Assembly (NCBI RefSeq): GCF_014207355.1 | Contig: NZ_JACHEF010000001.1 | Location: 620,001-684,000, forward strand | DNA from: Mesorhizobium sangaii | GTDB lineage: Bacteria > Pseudomonadota > Alphaproteobacteria > Rhizobiales > Rhizobiaceae | Length of the DNA stretch: 64,000 bases | Reading direction: 5' to 3' | Part shown: positions 47,273 through 59,580 of the stretch, piece after piece | Layout of the letters: each line of letters begins with the position of its first letter | Position numbering within the stretch: position 1 is the first letter of the stretch | Made by a program: the position numbers and the translations under genes | Notes under the pieces: generated by a model | What the model saw: only the letters and a program-made list of their open reading frames with translations | Told to the model about the DNA's origin: nothing | The model's database searches: none

Positions 47273-47383
47273 TTTTTCTCCGAGCTTCAAGTCCTTCGAG
47301 GTCTCAATTTTATCCTATTCAGTCTTGGACAGTCTGACTAGGCGCGGCGATAGTTGGGCCATCCCAACCAAAGGAGACCCGCC

Positions 47384-47674
47384 ATGCAGTTCTTTGCCCT
47401 TCTCACCCGCAACACCGAAAAGTTCACCGACGCCGATTTTGCGCCGCTGCTGCCCGGCGAGGCCGAACAGCGGCGCACGCTCTATGCCGAAGGCGCCGTG
47501 CGACAGGTGTGGAACCGCGGCGACATCCCGGGCAGCGGCATGATGTTCGAGGCCGGCAGCGACGCCGATGTGCGCCACCATCTCGCCACCTTGCCGCTGG
47601 TCAAGGCAGGCATGATGGACATTGCCGCCATCGTCCCGCTCAACCCCTATCCAGGCTTCGGCCCGAAGCGCTGA
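47384..47674 (+). CDS. Small muconolactone-isomerase/YciI-like protein
   Basis: A 96-residue single-domain protein with a ferredoxin-like pattern (MQFFALLTRN, RTLYAEGAVRQVWNRGD, DIAAIVPLNPYPGF). Related sequences are annotated as muconolactone delta-isomerase-like. AAAGGAGA precedes the ATG by six bases. No other aromatic-degradation gene is nearby, so the substrate is open. Likely controlled by the divergent LysR regulator. Confidence 0.7.
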   Translation: MQFFALLTRNTEKFTDADFAPLLPGEAEQRRTLYAEGAVRQVWNRGDIPGSGMMFEAGSDADVRHHLATLPLVKAGMMDIAAIVPLNPYPGFGPKR

Positions 47675-47828
47675 CGGGCGCAGGAGCCACGGCGGTCGGC
47701 CAAGCTTGCCGCCCGCTCTCCCTCCAAGACGTTCGCCGGATCCGGTGAGCAAGCTCGTCCTGTAGCGATTTCCGTTTGCGGCTCGCGGGCGAGTTGGCTA
47801 TCGGGGAATATCTACAGGGGGACAAACT

Positions 47829-50138
47829 TTGGAGAACAGATCCGAGACGGGAACAGATCTCGCTCCACGCGCCTCCGTCGTCATGACCGTCTACACCGAC
47901 CAGCGTTTCCTCGACGCGGCGGTCGACAGCATCCTAACCCAGGAGTTCCGCGATCTTGAGCTTGTGATCGTCGACGACGCGACGGGCGACGACGCGGTCT
48001 TCGAGGCACTGGCACGCCGTGATCCGCGCATCCGGATCGTGACCAATCCCACCAATCTTGGCCCAGCCGCCGCCGCCAACCGCGGCATCGAGGCGGCCCG
48101 CGGCGACATCATCGTGCGTCTGGATTGCGATGACATTGCCGAGCCGACGCATGTCGGGCGGCTGGTCGCCGCGCTGGACGAGGACTCCGAGCTTGGCCTC
48201 ATCGGAAACGCGGTAACGCTGATCGACGAGGCCGACCGCGTCGTCGGCGGGCAATTGATGCCCGAAACGGATCTTGCGATCCGGTGGACCATCCTGTTCC
48301 ACAATCCATTCTATCATTCATCCATGGCCTATCGCCGCAGCGGCTTCGAGGCCGTCGGGGGTTACAAGGCCGATCAGTGGATATCGCATGATCACTATCT
48401 GTGTTTTGCCCTGCTGCCTTTGTGCCGGGCACGAAACCTTGCCGAGCCGCTGACGCGCTACCGGCTGAACACGCAAGGGCTGAGCACGAAGCACTCGAAG
48501 AACGCGCGCAACCGGACGCATCCGATCCGCGAGGCGCTTTGGGCCAAGCTCGGCCTGACCTACGATCTTTATGACGACGCCTTCGCGCGCGATATGACCG
48601 AATTCATCCGGGGGCATGAGATCGCCGTCGAGCGGCGCGCCGCCGCCTACTGCAAGCTGCTTCGCGTGCTTCGCGTCTTCCTCGCCGCGGCCCGGCCGTT
48701 CGAGCGGGCCGAGGATGCGGATGCCGCCAGGCAGCTGGCGCATGACCTCGTTGCCCGCATGCTGGCCAGTCCGCCGTTGCGGATACACGAGATGCTGAGG
48801 GTCTGTTCCCTGTGTTGGCCGCTCGACCGGCGTGCTGCGACCAGAGCGGCAATGAGGCGGCTAGCGGCTGGCCTGAGGGCTCGGTTGCGCGCGACGGGGA
48901 AGTGGCTCGGCGAAACCGCGAAAATCGAGCCTTCACCGGCACCCCCGCCGGGCGTGCCGGCACTGCCGCGGGAGGCTGACCAGGCGCGCGACATCGCCGA
49001 AAAGAGCGTCGAATTTGTGCTGATTGCCGAGGCGGGCATTCTCGAAGCGCAAGCCCTGCTGCTGTGCGAGAGCATACGATGTTTCGCCGGTGCCTATTCG
49101 CGGTGTCCGATAACGGTCGTGTCGCCCAGGAGCAGCCGTCGCCCATCCGTGTCGACGCTGCGCAAACTTGAGCAGATGGATGTCGAATATCTGCCGATCG
49201 AGATCGAGAGTTACTGCCCGCAATATGGCACGTCGTATCGCATTCACGCGCTTGCTCACGTCGAACGTCGGCCGGGCCCGCCTATCATTGTGCAGCTCGA
49301 CAGCGATACGATATTTGTCGCCGAGCCCGATTTTTCGTTGGGTGCAAGTTCGGCCGCCGCGCGCCCTGTAGACGTCAAGGGAATGTGCACGACGGGTCCT
49401 GGCGACCCCTTCGACAGCTACTGGAGAAAGTTGTGCGCCCTTGTCGGCGTCGACTATGAACATCTGCCCATCGTGCACACAACGGTCGGTGGCCAGGCGG
49501 TCAGGGCGAGCTACAATGGCGGGCTTTTTGTAGCAAAAAGGGCGTGCGGGCTTTTCCAGCGCACCGAAGACATTTTCAGACAATTGGTGGCCGCCGATAT
49601 GAAGTCGTGGGCCGACGGGCCAACCTACAACACCGGGACCGGGGTTCTGCACGGAGAGGCCACCGCCTATTGGGGTACAAGCCAGGCCGCCTTCTCGCTG
49701 GCGGCAGTCGCTGGAAACCACTCCGTGCGAATCTTGCCGGATACGCACAATTTTCCCCTCAACAACCTGGCGGGGCTGTCGGCACCCGACGCGGCGCGAT
49801 TGGTCCACATCCACTATCATCACTTGTTCAGCGCCGGATCGGCAGAGGCAAATCCGATATTGGACGGAACGCTGGCCCTTCCGGCAGCAATTTCCGAATG
49901 GCTCCTGGCCCGGCTGCCGCTGCAGGAACACCCGCAGCCGACGGTCACGACGCGTGACCTCCCACTCGACCATGACGCACTTGTTCGCACCAACCACGAC
50001 CTCAGCCTCCAACGCGACATGCTCGTCCGCGACCGAGACGCTCTCCGCGTAGAACGTGACGCGATCCTCGCGTCACGCAGCTGGCGGCTGACCGCACCAT
50101 TGCGTTGGGCGTTAGGCCCGTTCGCGCGCCGAAGATGA
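47829..50138 (+). CDS. Two-domain glycosyltransferase (GT2 plus second GT-A-like domain)
   Basis: A 769-residue protein without membrane helices. Residues about 14-240 form a GT2 domain (SVVMTVYTDQRFLDAAVDSI; nucleotide-sugar motif RLDCDDIAEP near residue 98). A helical linker is followed from about 395 by a second domain with IIVQLDSDTIFV (DxD at about 491) and a FVAKRACG segment, resembling another GT-A fold. It ends in a heptad-rich stretch and SRSWRLTAPLRW, a tail common on rhizobial polysaccharide glycosyltransferases. The start is TTG, supported by AGGGGGAC six bases upstream. No polysaccharide cluster surrounds it. Confidence 0.82.
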   Translation: MENRSETGTDLAPRASVVMTVYTDQRFLDAAVDSILTQEFRDLELVIVDDATGDDAVFEALARRDPRIRIVTNPTNLGPAAAANRGIEAARGDIIVRLDCDDIAEPTHVGRLVAALDEDSELGLIGNAVTLIDEADRVVGGQLMPETDLAIRWTILFHNPFYHSSMAYRRSGFEAVGGYKADQWISHDHYLCFALLPLCRARNLAEPLTRYRLNTQGLSTKHSKNARNRTHPIREALWAKLGLTYDLYDDAFARDMTEFIRGHEIAVERRAAAYCKLLRVLRVFLAAARPFERAEDADAARQLAHDLVARMLASPPLRIHEMLRVCSLCWPLDRRAATRAAMRRLAAGLRARLRATGKWLGETAKIEPSPAPPPGVPALPREADQARDIAEKSVEFVLIAEAGILEAQALLLCESIRCFAGAYSRCPITVVSPRSSRRPSVSTLRKLEQMDVEYLPIEIESYCPQYGTSYRIHALAHVERRPGPPIIVQLDSDTIFVAEPDFSLGASSAAARPVDVKGMCTTGPGDPFDSYWRKLCALVGVDYEHLPIVHTTVGGQAVRASYNGGLFVAKRACGLFQRTEDIFRQLVAADMKSWADGPTYNTGTGVLHGEATAYWGTSQAAFSLAAVAGNHSVRILPDTHNFPLNNLAGLSAPDAARLVHIHYHHLFSAGSAEANPILDGTLALPAAISEWLLARLPLQEHPQPTVTTRDLPLDHDALVRTNHDLSLQRDMLVRDRDALRVERDAILASRSWRLTAPLRWALGPFARRR

Positions 50139-50288
50139 CGGGCAACATCGAAAGCGATGCCGGTGATCGGCAGACTGTGATCGACCGTCAAGAAACCGTC
50201 ACACGCAAGCGGACTCGTCCGTGCTAGAAATCGCGGTCAGGCTGCCGCCACGCGGCGCCATGTCCGAAAATCGCATCTGGTACTGCCC

Positions 50289-51287
50289 ATGGATGTCGCT
50301 CTTGCCCCGGTAGGCACCGACCTGTCGCCTTACCTGCCCGACGAGCACGGGCTGTTCTTCATCTATCATTTCACAACCGATGGCCTGCGCACCAAGGACC
50401 CGGCACAGGCGTGCTGGACCTGGCGCAGCTATCAGATCACCGACCTGCATGCACGCCAGGAGATCGGCGCTGAAAGAGCTTTGCCGGGACCGGTGCGCGA
50501 CGCCTTCCTTGCCCCCAGCCATGGCTGTCACATCGACTTCGAGGATGGCTGGCTCTATGGCGATCTGCCGGATCTCAAACACGACTTTTCGGAGGCGCGC
50601 GGGCTTGTCCATTTCCGCTTTGCCTTCAACGAGACGATGCTGGTCGGCGCGCGCAAGCAGCCGCTGGAATCGGTCGATGCCGTCCGCAAGGCGGTGGAGA
50701 ATGGATCGCGGAAATTCCGCTCGCCGGCGGAACTGATCGAGGCGGTCACGGGCCAGTCGCTCGACGGCATGTCGGTCGAGCTCGGCAAGCTGGGCGACAC
50801 GCTCGACGGCATCGAGGACCGCGTCGTGCGCGATGCATGGCACAATGAACGACAGGCGCTGGTCGAGGCGCGCCGGCAGCTGGTGGTGATCCATCGGCAG
50901 ATGGCGACGATCACCAATCTGTTCCGGCATCTCGACCATTCGCATCGCAATGAGCTGCCTGACCCGATCAACGACATGGCGGCAAGGCTCTCGCAGCGGG
51001 CGCATACGCTCTATCATGACGGCGAGCAGTTGCAGGCGCGCACAAGGCTGTTGCAGGACGAGCTGATGGCTAAGCTCACCATGCAGTCGAACCAGTTACT
51101 CTATGTACTCTCTGTCATGACCGCGGTGCTGCTGCCGATGACCATCATCTCGGGCCTGTTCGGCATGAATGTCGGCGGGCTGCCCTTGGTCGACACGCCC
51201 ATGGGTTTCTGGGTGGTGACCGCGGTCTCGGTGTTTATCGCGGCAGCCACCTATCTGTTCGTCAGGCGGCTTGGCCGGGGGTTGTAG
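50289..51287 (+). CDS. CorA/ZntB-type metal ion transporter
   Basis: A 332-residue protein with a long cytoplasmic domain and two C-terminal helices (about 270-290 and 305-325). The CorA signature GMNVGGLP follows the first helix (FGMNVGGLPL). The continuation VGGLP instead of the CorA-typical YGMNFE points to the ZntB branch, which transports zinc. Direction of transport cannot be read from sequence. Confidence 0.88.
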   Translation: MDVALAPVGTDLSPYLPDEHGLFFIYHFTTDGLRTKDPAQACWTWRSYQITDLHARQEIGAERALPGPVRDAFLAPSHGCHIDFEDGWLYGDLPDLKHDFSEARGLVHFRFAFNETMLVGARKQPLESVDAVRKAVENGSRKFRSPAELIEAVTGQSLDGMSVELGKLGDTLDGIEDRVVRDAWHNERQALVEARRQLVVIHRQMATITNLFRHLDHSHRNELPDPINDMAARLSQRAHTLYHDGEQLQARTRLLQDELMAKLTMQSNQLLYVLSVMTAVLLPMTIISGLFGMNVGGLPLVDTPMGFWVVTAVSVFIAAATYLFVRRLGRGL

Positions 51288-51304
51288 CGCACGGCCGGCG
51301 GTAT

Positions 51305-52006
51305 TTACGCTGTGGCGCGAAGATCCTCGATGATGGTGCCGGCGGCATGGATTTCCGCCTCGTGGTCCGGGTCGCGCCAGGTCTCGGCAAGGCCGGCCGC
51401 ATACCATTCCCGCATCGCCGGCAGATTGAGCAGCTGTGCCGGATAGGCCGCAGCCGCCCCCTCGAAGGTGAGCCCATAGGACTGCGCCCGAAACGCCACC
51501 GGGGCAAAGAAGGCATCGACGGCGGTAAAATGGGCGCCGGCGAGAAACGGCCCGCCGAAACGGGCAAGGCCATCGTTCCATAGGTCGCCGAGGCGGAAGA
51601 GATCCTGCTTCAGTGCATCGGACATCGGGAACGGCTTGATGCGAACGCCGCAACTCATCGGGCATGCGTCGCGCAGTGCGGTGAAACTCGAATGCATTTC
51701 GGCTGCGGCCGAGCGCGCCCAGGCGCGCGCCTTGGCCTCGACGGGCCAGACGCCATGGTGACGCTCGGCCATATACTCGACGATGCCAAGTGAATCCCAG
51801 ACCGCCCAGCCATCGTCGACCAGGCTGTTGTCTATCAAGCATGGGACCCGGCCGCTGGGTGAGAACGGCCGGTAGAGATCCCAGCTCGATCCGGCCGGAA
51901 ATGGCGTCAGCCGCTCCTCGAATGGAATATCCAGCTCGCGCATGAGCACCCATGGCCGCAGCGACCATGAGGAATAATTCTTGTTGGCAATGTGCAGCAG
52001 GTACAT
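51305..52006 (-). CDS. Glutathione S-transferase family protein
   Basis: A 233-residue GST with N-terminal thioredoxin-fold domain (NKNYSSWSLRPWVLM; Ser likely catalytic) and all-helical C-terminal domain. The segment GRVPCLIDNSLVDDGWAVWDSL is the glutathione-binding cis-Pro plus Glu/Asp-Ser area, with Asp-Gly replacing the usual Glu-Ser. AGGAG is five bases before the ATG. Converges on the ZntB-like gene; rarD is just upstream. Confidence 0.87.
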   Translation of the reverse strand: MYLLHIANKNYSSWSLRPWVLMRELDIPFEERLTPFPAGSSWDLYRPFSPSGRVPCLIDNSLVDDGWAVWDSLGIVEYMAERHHGVWPVEAKARAWARSAAAEMHSSFTALRDACPMSCGVRIKPFPMSDALKQDLFRLGDLWNDGLARFGGPFLAGAHFTAVDAFFAPVAFRAQSYGLTFEGAAAAYPAQLLNLPAMREWYAAGLAETWRDPDHEAEIHAAGTIIEDLRATA

Positions 52007-52015
52007 GGAAACTCC

Positions 52016-52933
52016 TTATCGGACAGAAGCCTTGCGCGCGCTCGTCAGCATCGACCAGGAATAGATCGCCAATGCCGCCCAGATCAGGGCAAAGGCAACG
52101 GCCTGGGTGGTGCCGAAGGGTTCGTCGAAGATCAGGACGGCGATCAGGAACACCATGGTCGGCGCGATGTATTGCATGATGCCGATGGTCGAGAGGCGTA
52201 GCAGCTTGGCACCGAAGGCAAACAGCAGCAGCGGCACCGATGTGACTGGACCGCAGCCGATCAGCAACGCCGTATCGGCGCCACTACCGGATACGATGTG
52301 GTCCTGCCCGGTCGCTATCAGGTAGGCGATGTAACCGAGGGCCGGCACCGACAGCAAAAGCACTTCGAGCAGGAACCCCTGGCTCGGGCCGATCGGCAGC
52401 GTCTTGCGGAAGAAGCCGTAGGCGGCGAAGGAAAACGCCAGCGCCAGCGACACCCAGGGTAGCTTGCCGCCCTCGATGGTCAGCACCATGACGGCGACTG
52501 CCGCCAGCACCACCGCCGCGATCTGCAACCGGTCGAGACGCTCGCCCAGCAGCAGCGCACCGACGACGACGTTGACCAGCGGGTTGATGTAGTAGCCGAG
52601 CGCGGTCTCGACGGTGCGGTCGACGGCGATCGCCCAGACATAGATGCCCCAGTTGACCGAAATCAGCGCCGCTGTCAGCGCGGCCATGGCGATGGTGCGG
52701 GGCGAGCGAAGCGCGGCCTTGAAATCCGCCGTACGGCCGGCCCAGACCAGTACGGCAGCGGCGATCGGCACCGACCAGACGATCCGGTGGGCGATGACTT
52801 CGGCCAGCGGCAGGTGAGCGACCGCCTTCATATAGAAGGGCAGCAATCCCCACAGCAGATAGGCGCCTAGCGCCAAGAGAAAGCCGCGGCGGGCCTTTGA
52901 ATCGGTGTCCAGGGCAATTGCTTCAGTGGCCAT
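52016..52933 (-). CDS. rarD: RarD family DMT transporter
   Basis: A 305-residue membrane protein with about ten helices. The opening RRGFLLALGAYLLWGLLPFY and the block HRIVWSVPIAAAVL are typical of RarD (named after a chloramphenicol-sensitive phenotype). Its natural substrate is unknown. It precedes the GST gene by ten bases, so they are probably co-transcribed. Confidence 0.88.
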   Translation of the reverse strand: MATEAIALDTDSKARRGFLLALGAYLLWGLLPFYMKAVAHLPLAEVIAHRIVWSVPIAAAVLVWAGRTADFKAALRSPRTIAMAALTAALISVNWGIYVWAIAVDRTVETALGYYINPLVNVVVGALLLGERLDRLQIAAVVLAAVAVMVLTIEGGKLPWVSLALAFSFAAYGFFRKTLPIGPSQGFLLEVLLLSVPALGYIAYLIATGQDHIVSGSGADTALLIGCGPVTSVPLLLFAFGAKLLRLSTIGIMQYIAPTMVFLIAVLIFDEPFGTTQAVAFALIWAALAIYSWSMLTSARKASVR

Positions 52934-53015
52934 GGGCCAACGCTATGGCCCAGCCACCTTGCCAAGACCATCACAAAGTTCTGATGGATCAACGGACTTT
53001 CGCTGATGGTTCAAC

Positions 53016-56060
<3,045 letters not shown>

Positions 56061-56064
<4 letters not shown>

Positions 56065-56552
56065 GATCTTTCCTTCGGCGGCCATTGTTCGGTGTCGTGG
56101 TCCGGGTGCTGGTAGGATACGAGATCGGCCAGGTAGGGGGCCGACGACATGTCCGCCATCGTCTCCTCGCCCGGCAATTGCGGGATCGTGTCGACATAGG
56201 GCAGCTTTGCCTCGGTGCCCCACTGGATCAGCGGCACGATCTCCGCCGGATTGTCGAACGCGCCGATGGCGAGGCCAACGCCGTCCGGCGCGGTGAAGGT
56301 CAGCGGCGTGCCGCAATTGGCGCAAAAACCACGATCGACATGGCTGGACGAGCGGAAATATTTCGGCTCACCACGCGTCCAGTCGAGCTTTGCACCGCGC
56401 ACCGATACCAGCGGCGCGTAGAACGAGCCGAACGCCTTCTGGCACATGCGGCAATGGCAGATCGAAGCGTCGCCAAGCGCGCCCTCGACGCGAAAGCGCA
56501 CCGCGCCGCACTGGCAGCCGCCGGTATAGATCGGCCGGTTGTCGAGGCTCAT
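56061..56552 (-). CDS. GFA-domain protein, copy 2
   Basis: A 163-residue paralogue of the neighbour at 55588, with the same cysteine pairs (TGGCQCGAVRF, CHCRMCQKAFGS, GFCANCGTPLTF). The N-termini are almost the same and the C-termini diverge, which suggests an old tandem duplication. GGAG is eight bases before the ATG. It follows the VOC gene by six bases. Confidence 0.88.
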
Positions 56553-56558
56553 CGCGGT

Positions 56559-56945
56559 TCACTCCGGGGCATGGCAGACGGCCTCGACATTGTTGCCGTC
56601 GGGATCGAAGACGAAGGCGCCGTAATAATTCGGGTGATAATACGGCCGCAGGCCCGGCCCACCATTGTCCTTGCCGCCGGCGGCGAGGGCCGCGGCATGG
56701 AAGGCATCGACCTCGGCGCGGCTGCGCGCGGTGAAGGCGACGTGCTGGTGGTCTTTCGGCTTGTCCTTGCCGGAACTCAGCCAGAACACCGGCCGGTCGC
56801 GGCCATAACCGCCGACCTTGGCGCCGCCGGTGTATTCCAGCGGCACCATATACAGCAGCGAGGCACCCAGCGGCGCCATCGCCTTGTCGTAGAAAGCCTT
56901 CGAAGCATCGAAATCGGCGACGGTGATACCGAGATGGTCGATCAT
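56559..56945 (-). CDS. VOC (glyoxalase/dioxygenase) superfamily protein
   Basis: A 128-residue protein with the opening MIDHLGITVADFDASKAFYD, an inner HQHVAFTARSRAEVDAFH segment and C-terminal FVFDPDGNNVEAVCH, which carry the usual metal His/Glu positions. VOC members include glyoxalases and resistance proteins; pairing with two GFA proteins hints at thiol adduct or aldehyde chemistry, but that is inference. AGGAG precedes the ATG, which overlaps the DUF559 stop as ATGA. Confidence 0.85.
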   Translation of the reverse strand: MIDHLGITVADFDASKAFYDKAMAPLGASLLYMVPLEYTGGAKVGGYGRDRPVFWLSSGKDKPKDHQHVAFTARSRAEVDAFHAAALAAGGKDNGGPGLRPYYHPNYYGAFVFDPDGNNVEAVCHAPE

Positions 56946-57349
56946 GGAACGGACTCCTTTGCTGGTTCGCTCGCCAGCATTTCGGCACCGGCAAGGCCGG
57001 CTTCGATCACGATGTGCTGGCAGACATTGTCGATATCGCGAATGACGTCGTCGTTCCAGAAGCGCAGCATGGTCCAGCCTAGGGCTTCGAGCTTGGCAGT
57101 TCTCATGGCGTCGGATGCCGAAGCTTCAGCCTGAGCATGCTGAGAACCATCCAACTCGACGATCAGCTTCTTGCTAGAGCAGGCAAAATCGACGATGTAG
57201 CCGGCGATCGGCATCTGGCGTCGAAACGCCAGCCCCATGAGCCGATGCGCGCGAATCTCATTACAGAGTTTCAGCTCGGCATCGGTCATAGCCTTGCGCA
57301 TCTTGCGCGCATTGTTGCGGTTGCCGACGGGCACTCGATAATGCGTCAT
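56942..57349 (-). CDS. DUF559 domain protein (Vsr-like endonuclease fold)
   Basis: A 135-residue protein with the DUF559 pattern: MRKAMTDAELKLCNEIRAHRL, FRRQMPIAGYIVDFACSSKK, IVELDGSQHA (the PD-(D/E)xK-like Asp and Glu), and GWTMLRFWNDDVIRDID. The family is related to very short patch repair endonucleases, but its role in bacteria is largely unknown. It is the first gene of the coupled group running down to cimA. A palindromic element lies immediately upstream, at 57360. Confidence 0.87.
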   Translation of the reverse strand: MTHYRVPVGNRNNARKMRKAMTDAELKLCNEIRAHRLMGLAFRRQMPIAGYIVDFACSSKKLIVELDGSQHAQAEASASDAMRTAKLEALGWTMLRFWNDDVIRDIDNVCQHIVIEAGLAGAEMLASEPAKESVP

Positions 57350-57359
57350 CGCGGTTCGC

Positions 57360-57512
57360 CCCCCTCTGCCCTGCCGGGCATCTCCCCCTCAAGGGGGGAG
57401 ATCGGCAGCTTGTCCGGAAACGCCCAATGATCAACGGAGACGGTTGGCGAAAGCCGATGTGACATCCAATCTCCCCCCTTGAGGGGGAGATGTCCGGCAG
57501 GACAGAGGGGGG
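57360..57512. mobile_element. MITE-like palindromic element, about 153 bp
   Basis: Left and right arms of about 46 bases are inverse copies with some three mismatches: CCCCCTCTG(C/T)CCTGCCGG at the ends, then CATCTCCCCCTCAAGGGGGG inward. Each arm is itself a hairpin. The 60-base core has no gene. It fills the gap between cysS and the DUF559 gene, and an isolated arm occurs at 36080-36120, showing dispersal. Confidence 0.75.
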
Positions 57513-57527
57513 TGTTTCGCGCCACCC

Positions 57528-58961
57528 TCACCGCTTCACCTCCCACGTCGTCACGCGCTCTCCGGTGACGGGGTCCTTGCCGTCCTTCAACTGTACGCCT
57601 TGTGCCAGCAGTTCGTCGCGGATGCGGTCGGCCTCGGCCCAGTTCTTCGCGGCGATGAGCGCGAGGCGATCGGCGATCGCCTTGGCAACACCACCTTCAT
57701 CAATGTCGGCCGAGGCGACATCGAAGCCGAGGAACAGCAGCGACGCCTTCAGCGAAGCCGCCGCTTCGTTGCCGTCCACGGCCTCGGCGGCCAACTGCGT
57801 CAGGACCTGGAAGGCGGCGTAGGTGGCGAGATCGTCCGACAACGCATCGATGACCTCCACCGGCAACTGCCCCGCGGCCGGCGCAAGATCCGCCGCCCGT
57901 TTCCATTTGCGCAGCATGTTTTCGGCCTCCTCCAGCTTGCGCACGGAAAAGTCGATGGGTTCGCGATAATGCGTCATCAGCATCGCCAGCCGCAGCACCT
58001 CGCCCGGCCATTTGCGGTCGCCAAAGGTCTTCGTCTCCAGCAACTCGTTGATCGAATAGAAATTGCCGAGGCTCTTCGACATCTTCTGGCCTTCGACCTG
58101 AAGGAAGCCGTTGTGCATCCAGATGTTGGCCATGACGTCGGTGCCATGGGCGCAACGCGACTGGGCGATCTCGTTCTCATGGTGCGGGAAGATCAGGTCG
58201 AGGCCGCCGCCATGGATGTCGAAGACCTCGCCGAGATAGGCGGCCGACATTGCCGAGCATTCGATGTGCCAGCCCGGCCGGCCCCTGCCCCATGGGCTGT
58301 TCCAGCCCGGCTCTTCCGGTGACGACAGCTTCCACAGCACGAAATCGCCGGGGTTTTTCTTATGCGCGTCGACAGCGATCCGAGCGCCGGCCTGCTGCTC
58401 GTCGAGATTGCGCTTCGACAATTGTCCGTAGTCCGGCATCGAGGCGGTGTCGAACAACACTTCACCCGCCGCGACATAGGCATGGCCGCGTCCAATCAGG
58501 CTTTGAATCAAGGTGATCATGTCGGCCTTGCCATCAGCGCGGGGCTCGACGAATTCGGTGGCGCGCGGCTCGACCGTCGGCTCCAGGCAGCCGAGAACAG
58601 CCACATCCTTGTGGAACTGGTCGGCGGTCTTTTCGGTGACGCGCCGGATCGCCTCGTTGAGAGAGAGCGTGCCTGAAGCGATCTCGCCGCCGAAGTCCCG
58701 CAAGGCGCGCGCATTGATCTTGTCGTCGACGTCGGTGATGTTGCGCACATAGGTGACGTGCGTCTCGCCATAGAGATGGCGCAGCAAGCGGAACAGCACG
58801 TCGAAGACGATCACCGGCCTGGCGTTGCCGATATGGGCAAAGTCGTAGACCGTCGGACCGCAGACATACATACGCACATTGAGCGGATCGATCGGAACGA
58901 AATCCTCTTTCGTCCGCGTCAGCGTGTTGTAGAGGCGCAGGCCATGCGATGCGTCAGACAT
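57528..58961 (-). CDS. cysS: Cysteinyl-tRNA synthetase
   Basis: Class I synthetase that charges tRNA-Cys. Class motifs are [17 protein letters not shown] (HIGN form of HIGH, with the zinc Cys) and QKMSKSLGN (KMSKS). Zinc-site partners lie in HIECSAMSA and HHENEIAQS. Length is 477 residues, normal. It precedes the DUF559-to-cimA group, separated by a palindromic element. Confidence 0.96.
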   Translation of the reverse strand: MSDASHGLRLYNTLTRTKEDFVPIDPLNVRMYVCGPTVYDFAHIGNARPVIVFDVLFRLLRHLYGETHVTYVRNITDVDDKINARALRDFGGEIASGTLSLNEAIRRVTEKTADQFHKDVAVLGCLEPTVEPRATEFVEPRADGKADMITLIQSLIGRGHAYVAAGEVLFDTASMPDYGQLSKRNLDEQQAGARIAVDAHKKNPGDFVLWKLSSPEEPGWNSPWGRGRPGWHIECSAMSAAYLGEVFDIHGGGLDLIFPHHENEIAQSRCAHGTDVMANIWMHNGFLQVEGQKMSKSLGNFYSINELLETKTFGDRKWPGEVLRLAMLMTHYREPIDFSVRKLEEAENMLRKWKRAADLAPAAGQLPVEVIDALSDDLATYAAFQVLTQLAAEAVDGNEAAASLKASLLFLGFDVASADIDEGGVAKAIADRLALIAAKNWAEADRIRDELLAQGVQLKDGKDPVTGERVTTWEVKR

Positions 58962-59352
58962 TCGTGCCTTCCCGGTTCGTTATGTTTTGACCGGAGCCGG
59001 GCGCCCGTCGAGGCGCAAAACGGACTCCAGCCTGCTGGCCGGGGCGTTTGTCCAATCTGGGGAAGATGAGGCGAAAACGTCCGGACCAGCGCGAGGCTAG
59101 CCAATAATGCAAATGCCACAAATGGCGAAAGACGTTTTCATGGGCGGCTTTATCGCCTTGGCCGGTGTTGCCGTCAAGTCGCTAGTTTCAGCAAAAACGT
59201 CGTTGGATCACAGGTAAAGGGGCAGTGAAACATTTTATTAAACATGTCGGCACAGTGATGAAACATTCGTCGACTAGTTCAGCAGGCGTCACGATTTGGT
59301 CAGAATCGGCTATCAAACGGCAGACACGAAAATGTTACCTGGGAAGAGAGAC
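58962..59352. other. Gap between cysS and a small gene; direct repeats
   Basis: No larger gene was seen. This 391-base gap holds the cysS promoter (not located). At 59225-59270 two similar stretches recur, GTGAAACATTTTATTAAACAT and GTGATGAAACATTCG, which may be a regulatory site. The local sequence is AT-richer than elsewhere. Confidence 0.5.
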
Positions 59353-59508
59353 ATGCCCCGAACCAAGCAGGAATCCAACCGCGCCAAGCAACCGGCGCTG
59401 GCCAACCACTACCGCGCCATCGGCCCGGCTGCGATCGTCGCCGCCCTTCTCCATACCGCGAAGAAGAAAAAGCCGACGCAGAAGATCGTATCGCCTCGCG
59501 CCGCCTGA
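59353..59508 (+). CDS. Small basic hypothetical protein (51 aa)
   Basis: Reads MPRTKQESNRAKQ..., then a hydrophobic stretch (IGPAAIVAALLHT) and a Lys-rich tail. GGGAAGAGAG lies just before the ATG and gives a usable ribosome site. No family recognised. Its coding status rests on the ribosome site and on the non-random composition; it may act as a small membrane or nucleic-acid-binding protein. Confidence 0.5.
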   Translation: MPRTKQESNRAKQPALANHYRAIGPAAIVAALLHTAKKKKPTQKIVSPRAA

Positions 59509-59580
59509 ACTGGTGCGCGACCGCCCCGAAGGCGCCGGCAACATAGCGCTGACATGTGCCTCTAAAGCTGACATGCGCCT

